From positions 1-25,498 of the forward strand of contig JAYTXD010000024.1 of NCBI GenBank assembly GCA_043743105.1: DNA of 25,498 bases. The letters are read 5' to 3'. The notes beneath the pieces were generated by a model that was given only the letters and a program-made list of their open reading frames with translations, did no database searches and was not told the origin of the DNA. Positions 12,201 to 19,825 of this stretch are shown here, one piece after another. How positions within the stretch are numbered: the first letter of the stretch is position 1; every line of letters begins with the position of its first letter. Made by a program: the position numbers and the translations under genes. The stretch is from RYN-417 sp043743105 (GTDB taxonomy: Bacteria > Patescibacteriota > Saccharimonadia > Saccharimonadales > JACDBH01).

Positions 12201-12412
12201 GCTTGCAATCTATCTGTAAAATACTGCGGAAGTGGCATATCAAATCTAACTTCTAACAAATCGCCAACCGACTCAGTCTTTTTCATACCTTTATATTGAT
12301 CTCGACAAGCCATATCTACGCTACCAAACTCCGCCCGAGACCAGTCAAACCCCAAATCTATGGTTGCGGCCTTGATTGAATCTTCGTCAGGACCTTCAAT
12401 TTCTTGCTGCAT
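12197..12412 (-). CDS. 71-aa acidic hypothetical protein between rny and ymdB-like genes
   Basis: 71 residues (MQQEIEGPDEDSIKAATIDL...), acidic, soluble, probably alpha/beta, with no family I recognise. It starts one base after the RNase Y stop codon and overlaps the YmdB-like start by ATGA, so it is translated as part of a three-gene operon. Position suggests a link to RNA turnover or the RNase Y-YmdB functional pair, but nothing in the sequence shows a function. Confidence 0.7.
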   Translation of the reverse strand: MQQEIEGPDEDSIKAATIDLGFDWSRAEFGSVDMACRDQYKGMKKTESVGDLLEVRFDMPLPQYFTDRLQA

Positions 12413-12413
12413 A

Positions 12414-13928
12414 TTATTTTGCGAATTCTATTGCACGGGTTTCACGGATGACATTTACCTTAATTGTACCTGGGTACTGCATGGTGCTTTCGATTTTGGT
12501 TGCAATATCACGTGCAAGTTTAATAGCACTCAAGTCGTCAATGTCTTGTGGGCGAACAAAGACACGGACTTCACGACCAGCACTAATGGCGTAGGCCTTT
12601 TCGATACCTGGGAAAGCTAGCGCTACGTTTTCGAGGTCACGCATACGCTCGCCGAAGTTTTCGGCACTGATGTTTCGGGCACCTGGGCGTGAAGCGCTGA
12701 TTGCATCAACCGTGCGTACAATCAATGCTTCGACACTCGTAGCCTCAACGTCGTCGTGATGCTGTTCTGCCGCAAGAGCGACTTCTTCAGGAGCGCCGTA
12801 TTTACGTAACATCTCACCACTAATATGATGGTGCTTACCTTCCATTTTGTGTGTCAGTGCTTTGCCGAGGTCATGTACCAAAGCAGCGTATTTGGCAATC
12901 TTTACATTTGCGCCCAGTTGTTCGGCAATTACACCGGCAATATGAGCCATCTCGGTTGAGTGTTTTAGAACATTTTGGCCATAGCTGGTGCGGTATTTTA
13001 GCTCGCCCAACAGCTGCAATATTTCTTTTGGAATACCTACTACGCCGACTTCGCGCGCTGCATCTTCAGCAGCATGTAACACTTCCTTTTGAACTTGTAC
13101 TTGGGCTTTTTCAACGACTTCTTCAATACGACCTGGATGAACACGTCCGTCTTTAAGTAACATTTCTAGCGCAATGCGTGCAGTCTCGCGGCGCACTGGG
13201 TCAAAACTACTAAGGATAATCATCCCTGGCGTATCGTCAACCATAATGTCCACCCCAGTAGCACGCTGCAGCGCCTGAATATTACGGCCTTCTTTACCAA
13301 TAATGCGACCCTTCATCTCTTCGTCTTCAAGTTTAACTGCAGTTACTGTGCGTTCTGCGGTAACTTCGCTGGCCATGCGTTCCATAGCTTCCGTAATAAT
13401 AACTGCTGCTTGGTCCTCAGCAGTTTCTTTGGCCTCATTTTGTAACTTATTAATGAGCCCAATCATATCGCCGCGTATATCACGTTCGGTCATCATCATA
13501 AGCTTATCGGCAGCTTCTTCTTTGGTTAGTTTGGCTATTTTTTCTAACTTTTCTTGCTGTTTGGTTCTAATAGCACGAATCTCGTCTTTTAGCTCATCAG
13601 CCTCAGCCTCGGCCTTTCGCATATTTTCGGCTCGCTTATCCAGTGTATCTAACTTCTTTTCAATGGACTCTTCGCGGCCTAGTAGGCGCGATTCTATTTC
13701 TTTGATTTCTCGGCGGCGCGTCTGTTCGTCCTTGCGTGCTGTTTCAGATATTGATGCAGCTTCTTCTCGGGCACTACGAAGCTGCTCATCGGCTTCTTTT
13801 TTGGCCTTTTTTAATTCTTTTTCTGCAGCTTCTTCGACAGAACCCATTTTTCTTTTTGAAAGTACCGTACTCCCGCCAAACCCCGCACCTAGACCAGCCA
13901 AAGTTAACGCTATGGTTAATGGCAACAT
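12414..13928 (-). CDS. rny: Ribonuclease Y
   Basis: A 504-residue membrane-anchored endoribonuclease that starts bulk mRNA decay. From ATG 13928: an N-terminal membrane helix (MLPLTIALTLAGLGAGFGG), a long Lys/Glu-rich coiled coil (about 25-200), a KH RNA-binding domain (GRIIGKEGRNIQALQRATGV), an HD domain with the metal-binding HDLGK and HHDDVEA motifs, and the C-terminal domain with VRVFVRPQDID and PGTIKVNVIRE. The size matches RNase Y (about 510-520). A reading that starts at 13964 adds 12 residues, but GGAGGTG lies 6 bases upstream of 13928 and sets the start. It heads the operon with the 71-aa gene and the YmdB-like gene. The 183-bp upstream gap has a weak TATACT (14017-14012) and no gene. 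Confidence 0.96.
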   Translation of the reverse strand: MLPLTIALTLAGLGAGFGGSTVLSKRKMGSVEEAAEKELKKAKKEADEQLRSAREEAASISETARKDEQTRRREIKEIESRLLGREESIEKKLDTLDKRAENMRKAEAEADELKDEIRAIRTKQQEKLEKIAKLTKEEAADKLMMMTERDIRGDMIGLINKLQNEAKETAEDQAAVIITEAMERMASEVTAERTVTAVKLEDEEMKGRIIGKEGRNIQALQRATGVDIMVDDTPGMIILSSFDPVRRETARIALEMLLKDGRVHPGRIEEVVEKAQVQVQKEVLHAAEDAAREVGVVGIPKEILQLLGELKYRTSYGQNVLKHSTEMAHIAGVIAEQLGANVKIAKYAALVHDLGKALTHKMEGKHHHISGEMLRKYGAPEEVALAAEQHHDDVEATSVEALIVRTVDAISASRPGARNISAENFGERMRDLENVALAFPGIEKAYAISAGREVRVFVRPQDIDDLSAIKLARDIATKIESTMQYPGTIKVNVIRETRAIEFAK

Positions 13929-14111
13929 ATAACACCTCCCTACCGGCAACAGTTCAAACCTCACAGGCAGTCACTATCACTTCTTTAGCCTGAAATATTC
14001 GTTTAGCAACCAGTATAAATAATTACGTTTAAGTTAGGATTATTTCCCTAAAACATTATCAATCCTGATTTAAATAATAGCACAAAATCCCTATAATTAT
14101 CACTACTCATC

Positions 14112-15056
14112 CTAGACTTGTTCAGTGTAAATAATAACCCTGTCAGTAAACGTTTCTTTGTCTGACAGATATTTACCGCCGCATGTCATAAGATTCAATC
14201 CACCTTTACCTACGGTTACTGGCAACAATAGTTTTGCGTTATCTACCTGCTCAGAAGGAACCTGTTCCTTTTTAATTACTTTGTAGTCAATCTTTACTCC
14301 GTCACCTCTCTCGACGGTTATAGTATCACCTACGTCTAATTTTTTGAGGTTATAAAATATCCCGGCATTAACTGCACCTGAGACATGACCAACTATCAAC
14401 CCAGCCCCACCTTCTCCCGGTTTGCTGCTTGCTTTATACCACCCAGTGTCGTTGGTATTGCGTGGTGTTTCTAGTGCTCCTGAAGGTAACACGCCCATTG
14501 TTAACACTCTAGCATATACATTTATTTTCTTTATTGTAATTGTACGAGGTAAGTCAGGTGCGACGGTTCGCTTAGCAATTATACTGTGCGATACCGGTGT
14601 CTCATCAGGAGGAGTTTCTGCAGTTTGTGCTGCACTTGAAGTAACCTTAACCTTTTGCGTAATGGCCGCAACCTGCGCAGCTGCTTTGTGATTCTGATGC
14701 AGACTCAAGCCTAACACTGCTAATCCAGAAACAAGTGCTACGGCGGCTACAGCTATAGGTAGAGCTTTAAATAAAGTCTTACGTCTTGATTTAACATCTT
14801 TGCTAAACTGTTCTGCGAATATGGTTTTTGATTCTTCTGGTTCTGCTTGTGCAATTGGGTCAGTTGCTAAGTATGGTTGGGGTTTTGGTTCGACACGGCG
14901 CACCAGAGTGTTCGTGGTTGTAGCAGGCCTGGTTGCAGGTGTGCCTTTCTTGAAGTCGGCAATCATCGGCCGGACATCAACTCCAGGCTGCTTTGGCGTT
15001 CGCCTGAAGCGCTGCTGTTCGTCTAGATAGCTTAAACCGAAAGTAGTTGTAGTCAT
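14112..15056 (-). CDS. Sortase (transpeptidase), membrane-anchored
   Basis: A 314-residue sortase. Residues 1-95 are a Pro/Thr- and charge-rich cytoplasmic region, a membrane helix spans 97-118 (ALPIAVAAVALVSGLAVLGL), then a linker and the sortase beta-barrel from about 170. Catalytic residues are in place: His in IVGHVSG (H224), Cys in LNLMTCGGKY (C292) and Arg in TDRVIIY (R306). Sortases cleave a C-terminal LPxTG-like motif and attach the protein to the envelope. Two candidate substrates are in the window: the neighbouring surface protein (VANTG) and the CAP protein (LPNSG). The class is not assigned; TCGGKY and the long N-terminal region suggest a class E/F-like enzyme. There is no clear ribosome-binding site; it lies 61 bp downstream of the surface-protein gene and may share its transcript. 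Confidence 0.92.
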   Translation of the reverse strand: MTTTTFGLSYLDEQQRFRRTPKQPGVDVRPMIADFKKGTPATRPATTTNTLVRRVEPKPQPYLATDPIAQAEPEESKTIFAEQFSKDVKSRRKTLFKALPIAVAAVALVSGLAVLGLSLHQNHKAAAQVAAITQKVKVTSSAAQTAETPPDETPVSHSIIAKRTVAPDLPRTITIKKINVYARVLTMGVLPSGALETPRNTNDTGWYKASSKPGEGGAGLIVGHVSGAVNAGIFYNLKKLDVGDTITVERGDGVKIDYKVIKKEQVPSEQVDNAKLLLPVTVGKGGLNLMTCGGKYLSDKETFTDRVIIYTEQV

Positions 15057-15117
15057 TTTTTTTAGTTTGTTTTTAGTTTGTTTTAGAACAATTTTTGAAA
15101 CTGATTGGAAGAATATA

Positions 15118-16806
15118 CTATTTGATTTTTGCGGTTGCGTATCGACGACTCAGTACGTACGCACCACCAGTGATTGCAGTAGTTGCGGCAATGATTGCAA
15201 GTGGGCTAGAAGTAAGTAGTTTAAAACCGGTATTAGCAACTGTTGGTACAGTTACTACGGCTAGAACAACATCATTGCCGTCCCCGCCTACGTAACTAAT
15301 TTTGAAGACATAACCACTAACTGTAAACGTTGCACCTTCTGCCAGGCCAGTAAATGTACCTGTAACTGCGTCAGCGGCATCATTGCTAATTATTGTGAAG
15401 GTGTTACCAGCTTTTGGTTTGAAGTTATTGTATAGAGACGCGACGAGTGTAGAACCAGCTAAACTAACTGTGCCAGTCACCGTTAGTTGGTCGTATTCCG
15501 TACAAGCCGTTGTACCACCTAGTTCTGCTTCGTAAGTACCATTTAATACGAGACCTGCGCCTACAACTAAACAGCCTGGGCTGTGACCTGGTGCAACTAT
15601 CGCTCCTGTATTTATACTAAGATTTCCTACTGTACCTGTTCCGTTTAGAATGCCACCCCCACCAATATTTATATCCGAACGTGTTCCATCAATCGTGAGT
15701 TTGACATTACCACTAGTACCTACAGTATTTCCAGGTACAGAATCTGCTAATGTATTTAGTAAGTAAGGTGGCGAGTATGTTCCGTTTGGTGTAGTAGATC
15801 CGTTTGTCCCAGCATTTATGATTAGCTTACCGCCCCAGCCTGGTAAAAGGTTAATTGCGTAGCTTCCAGTAATATTCCCTGTAAACGTTAGGTCTTTACT
15901 ATAAGTACCAAAAGTTACATCACTCCCAAGTGTTATATTACCTGTAAAAGTTACACTACTGGTATTAGCACTTGTTCCGTAATTCTCGGCATAGCCGCCG
16001 GTGCCGCTGCAACCACCCTTATAAATATTGATCTTAGGATTTGCATAAATTCCGCTTGGGACTGTGCTTGCGCCAGTCAATGTTATGTTGCCACTAAACG
16101 TACTAATGTAACAACTCGACATAGTTATATCTGCACCGCTAGCTATTGTAGTACCCCCGCTCGTCGCTATTGCGTTCGCAGATGAGGCATATAAGCTACC
16201 GCCCGCTACTGTTATGGCTCCTGTATATGCACTGTTATCGCCACTTATGCCTAAAGGATTGGCTCCTGTCTTAGTAATTGATCCGGATCCAGTTATCGCA
16301 CCCGATACGTTAAATGATCCAGCCGATCCAGCAATAGTTAAGTTATAAGTAGACAGGTTAAGCGTACTGTTAAGACCCAGTGAGCCGCCTGAGATAGTAA
16401 ATGTTTGTATACCACCAAGTACAATCCCCATACTAATTGTTTGGTCACTCCTGAAACTGCCGGTCATTGAAGATGTAATACCGGCTACGACTACCACACT
16501 GGCACCGGAAACAGTATAGTTGCTATCGATCGTTGTAGCGCCGCTAAAAGTAATACTGTTAAAAGAAGTGCCAGCTGCATAATTATTCACTACCGTTCGG
16601 TTTGCAATATTCGCGGGAAAGACAAGATCATCGGCTGCTGAAGGCGCTGTACCACCCCAGTTGGCGGCTGTGTTCATATTGGTATCGCTACCGCCACCTG
16701 TCCATGTTGCCGTTGCCGCAAACGCATGCGGCGCGCCAAATATAAAGAGGGCAGTTAAACTTGTTACAAACGCGGAAATAACCGCAACAATTTTGTTGGA
16801 TTTCAT
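15118..16806 (-). CDS. Surface protein with autotransporter-type beta-strand repeats and sorting signal
   Basis: A 562-residue secreted protein. The signal peptide covers residues 1-30 (VTSLTALFIFGAPHAFA/A). The body is Gly/Ser/Thr/Asn-rich and repetitive. GSGSITKTGANPLGISGDNS followed by AYTGAITVAGGSLYAS matches the autotransporter-associated beta-strand repeat (PATR), and GGGILNGTGTVGNLSIN, APGHSPGCL and FTVSGYVFKISYVGGDGNDV match the region that ends such passengers. It should fold as an elongated beta-helix. There is no outer-membrane beta-barrel: the C-terminus has VANTG, a hydrophobic helix (LAIIAATTAITGGAYVL) and basic residues (SRRYATAKIK), a sortase sorting signal. The sortase gene follows directly. 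Start supported by AGGTG 8 bases upstream. Probable adhesin, by inference. Confidence 0.85.
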   Translation of the reverse strand: MKSNKIVAVISAFVTSLTALFIFGAPHAFAATATWTGGGSDTNMNTAANWGGTAPSAADDLVFPANIANRTVVNNYAAGTSFNSITFSGATTIDSNYTVSGASVVVVAGITSSMTGSFRSDQTISMGIVLGGIQTFTISGGSLGLNSTLNLSTYNLTIAGSAGSFNVSGAITGSGSITKTGANPLGISGDNSAYTGAITVAGGSLYASSANAIATSGGTTIASGADITMSSCYISTFSGNITLTGASTVPSGIYANPKINIYKGGCSGTGGYAENYGTSANTSSVTFTGNITLGSDVTFGTYSKDLTFTGNITGSYAINLLPGWGGKLIINAGTNGSTTPNGTYSPPYLLNTLADSVPGNTVGTSGNVKLTIDGTRSDINIGGGGILNGTGTVGNLSINTGAIVAPGHSPGCLVVGAGLVLNGTYEAELGGTTACTEYDQLTVTGTVSLAGSTLVASLYNNFKPKAGNTFTIISNDAADAVTGTFTGLAEGATFTVSGYVFKISYVGGDGNDVVLAVVTVPTVANTGFKLLTSSPLAIIAATTAITGGAYVLSRRYATAKIK

Positions 16807-16863
16807 AATTTTACACCTATCTGTTTTTAAAGAATTATTTTGTTAATAAATGCTACAAACTGA

Positions 16864-16891
16864 ATTGTATATCTATCTAATAGTCTGTCAA
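16864..16891 (-). promoter_or_regulatory. Strong promoter of the surface-protein gene
   Basis: On the minus strand TTGACA (16891-16886), 16-bp spacer, TACAAT (16869-16864), giving a leader of about 50 bases with AGGTG before ATG 16806. Confidence 0.75.
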
Positions 16892-16928
16892 GCTGCTTGT
16901 GCTTATTTGTTGACTTATTTACAACTTT

Positions 16929-16970
16929 ATCTGCATCTGCATCTGCATCTGCATCTGCATCTGCATCTGC
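16929..16970. repeat. Hexanucleotide microsatellite, seven copies of ATCTGC
   Basis: Seven perfect tandem ATCTGC units (GCAGAT on the minus strand) lie 38-79 bp upstream of the -35 box of the surface-protein promoter and just beyond the tsaB stop. Copy number could vary by slipped-strand replication. Confidence 0.95.
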
Positions 16971-16989
16971 AGATAAGCCTAGGGTAAAG

Positions 16990-17382
16990 TTATTTTTTAG
17001 GTGTTGTAATATTTGCATCGGCTCCGTAAAATGGCCTAAGCGGCAATGCGTTGACTCCTGATTTTAGGGTATTAATACCGTTATCTATCCAGTCTTCATT
17101 TTGTACGCCTACTATTGGGATACTGAGGCTGTACGCTAAAGCGTTTGCAACACTTATACCGATCCTAAGTCCAGTAAACGAGCCGGGCCCTTCAAAGACA
17201 ATTATCCCCTCTACCCATGCTAGCTCAATGTCATTATCGGCAAGTAACTGTTGGCCCTTACTATGCAATGTTTCGGCAAGACGGCGATGCGCTTCCCACT
17301 TTGTATAAGCAATTTTTTTATTGTCATCATATAGACCAATCTCGGCCAGTGGATTGTCTGTTCGTATAGTCAAAATTATCAT
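16990..17382 (-). CDS. tsaB: TsaB, tRNA t6A biosynthesis protein (N-terminal lobe only)
   Basis: 130 residues with the TsaB/YeaZ signature FEGPGSFTGLRIGISVANAL, the start MIILTIRTDNPLAEIGLYDD of the ASKHA fold and a SIPIVGVQ motif. TsaB is the scaffold partner of TsaD for threonylcarbamoyl transfer to A37 of ANN-decoding tRNAs. Bacterial TsaB is usually about 220-240 residues; this copy ends after the first lobe (GADANITTPKK), as in other reduced genomes. The lobe retained is the one that contacts TsaD. It overlaps tsaE by ATGA, so the pair is co-translated. Confidence 0.9.
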   Translation of the reverse strand: MIILTIRTDNPLAEIGLYDDNKKIAYTKWEAHRRLAETLHSKGQQLLADNDIELAWVEGIIVFEGPGSFTGLRIGISVANALAYSLSIPIVGVQNEDWIDNGINTLKSGVNALPLRPFYGADANITTPKK

Positions 17383-17864
17383 GCCTGTGCCTCAAACAAA
17401 TACTTCAGTGCTTCTGAGTACTCGAACACAACAGTGCGGTTTTGCTCGCCAACCGAAGTGCGACCAATATGTACATCTACCCTTTTATCTGGCAATCCAT
17501 CGGCAACAATACCGCCCCATTCAACCGCAATCACAGTGCTAGGATCGTCAATCGCTTCCGAAAGCTCAAGCGCAACAACGCCACCGTCTTGCAAGCGGTA
17601 AAAATCAAAATGTTGCAACTCTATGCCTTTGGCGCATTGATAAACGCGATTAATTGTATAAGTTGGGCTGCCGACTTGATCGGTGCTGCCCAGGCCTTTG
17701 GCGAGACCCTTTACAAAAGTTGTTTTGCCGCCGCCTAGGTCGCTTATGAGTAAAAATATCTCACCGCCCCTACACCTGCTGCCGAGCTGCTCGGCGATTG
17801 CGGAAGTAGCTTCTGAGCTGGAAGATTCTGTTTGCCATGTCTTTACGGTATTCATACAGTGCAT
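17379..17864 (-). CDS. tsaE: TsaE, tRNA t6A biosynthesis ATPase
   Basis: 161 residues (or 158 from the next ATG at 17855). The P-loop reads SDLGGGKTTF, followed by VGSPTYTI and ELQHFDFYRL, the family's switch and HFDxYRL motifs, then VIAVEWGG. TsaE is the ATPase that cycles the TsaB-TsaD complex in t6A synthesis. Walker A has GGGKT where GAGKT is usual. The first ~30 residues (SSSEATSAIAEQLGSRCRGG) are the normal TsaE N-terminus, yet they lie entirely inside the 3' end of the upstream lamin-tail gene: a 95-bp same-strand overlap in another frame. No ribosome-binding site is evident. Confidence 0.93.
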   Translation of the reverse strand: MHCMNTVKTWQTESSSSEATSAIAEQLGSRCRGGEIFLLISDLGGGKTTFVKGLAKGLGSTDQVGSPTYTINRVYQCAKGIELQHFDFYRLQDGGVVALELSEAIDDPSTVIAVEWGGIVADGLPDKRVDVHIGRTSVGEQNRTVVFEYSEALKYLFEAQA

Positions 17865-19164
17865 ATGCTACCGCGGCAGACCCGACCCCTGCAAGCACAA
17901 GCGGGTGCAGTGGCGCTGCATCGTTGAGTTTTGTCGGTGTTGACGGCGTCGTTGTACTTAGCCCGGCAACCTTGCCGGTCGCTTTTTTTGTAGCTGTTGT
18001 CTTGGTTGTTTTTACAATCTTTGGCAATGTAGCTGAGGCCCTTGTAGCAACTTCCGGTACGACAGCGCTTGGCAAGTTTGCGGCATTTGGCGTCGGGACA
18101 TCGGTCCACTGCCAACTGTCTCCAATAACGCTCCAGCTCTGTCCTTCTGGAGCACTTTCATAACTAGGTGTCTCGCTTATTGCTGTACCGTCAGGGGCCA
18201 AGAGCCTGGCTTGGCCTTCGGTATTTGAAAGCTGGAGATTTGTATCGCTAATTTTAAATACCGTATACGACTTAGGCTGCAGCGAACCAGTTTTGAATGT
18301 ATAGCCACGCGAATATGACGTACCGGCTTCGATACGGTAATTGCTTAGGTTAAAAACAGCGTTATTAGGATTATAAAGCTCTACGAACTCGTCAATGTCA
18401 TCACTCTGTGGCGCTGCAGGGTTTGGAAATAACTCTGTTATCTCTGGCGCTACCAGCCCAAGATTGTTCGATACTGTCGTATCCACTTGTGGCGCAATAA
18501 CTGTAACTTTTTGGGGCGTGATACCAGATACCGGTACAGAAGGGGTAGCGCTTGCTGCTATTTGAGTTTGTAAGTCACAGCCATCAAGTACTGAGGGCGT
18601 TACACTTATCCATGGATCATTTGCCGTTTTGCTCACACCAGCAACCCACGTTCGTTGCAAAAACCCAGTCGTGCTGGTTGGTAATGTCTGTACTGCAGCA
18701 GGTACTGTAACGGCAGTTTTTGACCACGAGACAGTATCCAGTATATTTGCGGGGCCGTTTTGGGTAACCTGCACTATCCCCGCGGTAGAGCTAAATCCGA
18801 GTGACAGCGCGTTAACCGTCATTTTGTAGCATATAACCATTGCCCCATCACTGACCATATAATAACTGTGTGATGCAAGCTTTCCACTGAGTGGGATATA
18901 ACGGCTACTAGTGAGCTTAGTACTGGTTAGGTCATAGTAGTTGTAGTAAGCCAACTGGACGGTACTCATATCAATCTCCGCATTGGTGTTGTTGTATAGT
19001 GATACAAATTGCCCGTTACTGCTGGTAATTTTAATTTGCCCTATGAGTATTGTTGCACTCGGTACACTGCCTACTAGGGCCTTGGCACGAGAAAGTGGCA
19101 AAACCCCAACCAGCAACGCAGTTGCCGTTAGGGCGAGCATTGTCACTTTTCTAAGGTTTATCAT
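17770..19164 (-). CDS. Secreted membrane-anchored protein with lamin-tail domains
   Basis: 464 residues. Signal peptide 1-30 (MLALTATALLVGVLPLSRAKA). A first lamin-tail-like (LTD) domain at about 38-150 (IKITSSNGQFVSLYNNTNAE) and a canonical one at about 243-350 (ELFPNPAAPQSDDIDEFVEL, YNPNNAVFNLSNYRIEAG, ESAPEGQSWSV, PNAANLPS). A Thr/Lys/Ala-rich linker follows, then a C-terminal membrane helix (about 421-438, LVLAGVGSAAVAYALY) with a basic cytoplasmic tail (YFRNRRAARQQV). LTD domains occur on secreted bacterial proteins next to nucleases or as adhesive modules; no catalytic domain is seen here. No LPxTG-like motif precedes the helix, so it is probably membrane-anchored. A promoter with TTGCAT-N16-TATAGT lies 8 bases before the ATG. 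Confidence 0.85.
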   Translation of the reverse strand: MINLRKVTMLALTATALLVGVLPLSRAKALVGSVPSATILIGQIKITSSNGQFVSLYNNTNAEIDMSTVQLAYYNYYDLTSTKLTSSRYIPLSGKLASHSYYMVSDGAMVICYKMTVNALSLGFSSTAGIVQVTQNGPANILDTVSWSKTAVTVPAAVQTLPTSTTGFLQRTWVAGVSKTANDPWISVTPSVLDGCDLQTQIAASATPSVPVSGITPQKVTVIAPQVDTTVSNNLGLVAPEITELFPNPAAPQSDDIDEFVELYNPNNAVFNLSNYRIEAGTSYSRGYTFKTGSLQPKSYTVFKISDTNLQLSNTEGQARLLAPDGTAISETPSYESAPEGQSWSVIGDSWQWTDVPTPNAANLPSAVVPEVATRASATLPKIVKTTKTTATKKATGKVAGLSTTTPSTPTKLNDAAPLHPLVLAGVGSAAVAYALYEYRKDMANRIFQLRSYFRNRRAARQQV

Positions 19165-19172
19165 AATTTGTT

Positions 19173-19200
19173 ACTATACGATGAGTTTTTACAGATGCAA
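19173..19200 (-). promoter_or_regulatory. Promoter of the lamin-tail/tsaE/tsaB operon
   Basis: On the minus strand TTGCAT (19200-19195), 16-bp spacer, TATAGT (19178-19173), then 8 bases to ATG 19164. The transcript should be leaderless or nearly so. Confidence 0.6.
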
Positions 19201-19217
19201 TAGTTTAGTAAGATTAT

Positions 19218-19255
19218 TTGTTGTAGTTTTGTAAAATATATTTTTTAGCATAAAC
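19218..19255 (+). repeat. Copy A of a 37-38-bp sequence shared by two divergent promoter regions
   Basis: TTGTTGTAGTTTT (19218-19230) is identical to 22010-22022. The next 25 bases match copy B at 20 of 24 aligned positions with one gap, ending TTTTAGCATAA then RC. It lies between the lamin-tail and PRC-barrel genes. Confidence 0.8.
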
Positions 19256-19288
19256 ATAATATATTCTGTCGTTGACGTAGCAGTGTCG

Positions 19289-19294
19289 TATAAT
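19289..19294 (+). promoter_or_regulatory. -10 box of the PRC-barrel gene (leaderless)
   Basis: TATAAT, 6 bases before ATG 19301. A TTGACG at 19272-19277 is only 11 bp away, too close for a normal -35 box. Confidence 0.55.
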
Positions 19295-19300
19295 ACCGCT

Positions 19301-19825
19301 ATGCTGCAACTTGCAAATTCTTTAAATGACCTGCCTATTATGAGCCTTCGAACAGGGGGTATGATAGCCAAAGCTGAACGACTTATTATTGACCCTAATA
19401 ATCTTAAGATTATTGGCTGGTACTGCCGTGACCAGTTCAGTAAACAACAGCTTATTTTGCTTGCTAAAGACATTCGAGATATCGTGCCTCAGGGCCTCGC
19501 GGTTGATGATTATGATGTACTAACAAATGCTGAGGATCTGGTGCGTCTAAAAGATATTCTTAACCTTGACTTTGTACTGCTTGGCAAACCTGTTGTCACT
19601 AATAACCGCCGCAAGGTTGGCAAAGTCACAGACTACGCCGCCGATGTGTCGACCTTTTTTATTATAAAGCTTTATATCAGCCAGCCAGTTTATAGAACAT
19701 TATCTGGCGGTCAACTGAGTATAGATAGGAGCCAGATAGTCGAAATATCCCCGCACCAAATTATAGTCCGTGATGTTGATGAAAAAGTAGGCTCGCCCAT
19801 ATCGGCTCTACTCGGCGCCAGATAA
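19301..19825 (+). CDS. PRC-barrel domain protein
   Basis: 174 residues from ATG 19301. A GTG at 19283 is in frame, but using it would place the -10 box inside the gene. Two PRC-barrel-like halves are visible: MIAKAERLIIDPNNLKIIGW with KDIRDIVPQGLAVDDYD, and LLGKPVVTNNRRKVGKVTDY with FIIKLYISQPVYRTL and RSQIVEISPHQIIVRD. PRC-barrels occur in the photoreaction-centre H subunit, RimM and small regulatory proteins, usually as protein- or RNA-contact modules; the role here is unknown. It is divergent to the lamin-tail operon. The last 18 bases overlap the 3' end of the convergent recX gene. Confidence 0.85.
   Translation: MLQLANSLNDLPIMSLRTGGMIAKAERLIIDPNNLKIIGWYCRDQFSKQQLILLAKDIRDIVPQGLAVDDYDVLTNAEDLVRLKDILNLDFVLLGKPVVTNNRRKVGKVTDYAADVSTFFIIKLYISQPVYRTLSGGQLSIDRSQIVEISPHQIIVRDVDEKVGSPISALLGAR

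Noticed and set aside
12414..13964. Longer RNase Y start at 13964
   Set aside because: The extra 12 residues do not look like the RNase Y membrane helix, and the strong GGAGGTG site points to ATG 13928.
16827..17018. ORF with (Asp-Ala)7 repeat on the minus strand
   Set aside because: The repeat is the ATCTGC microsatellite read in one frame. The ORF also contains the strong surface-protein promoter and overlaps the tsaB 3' end, so it is probably not translated.
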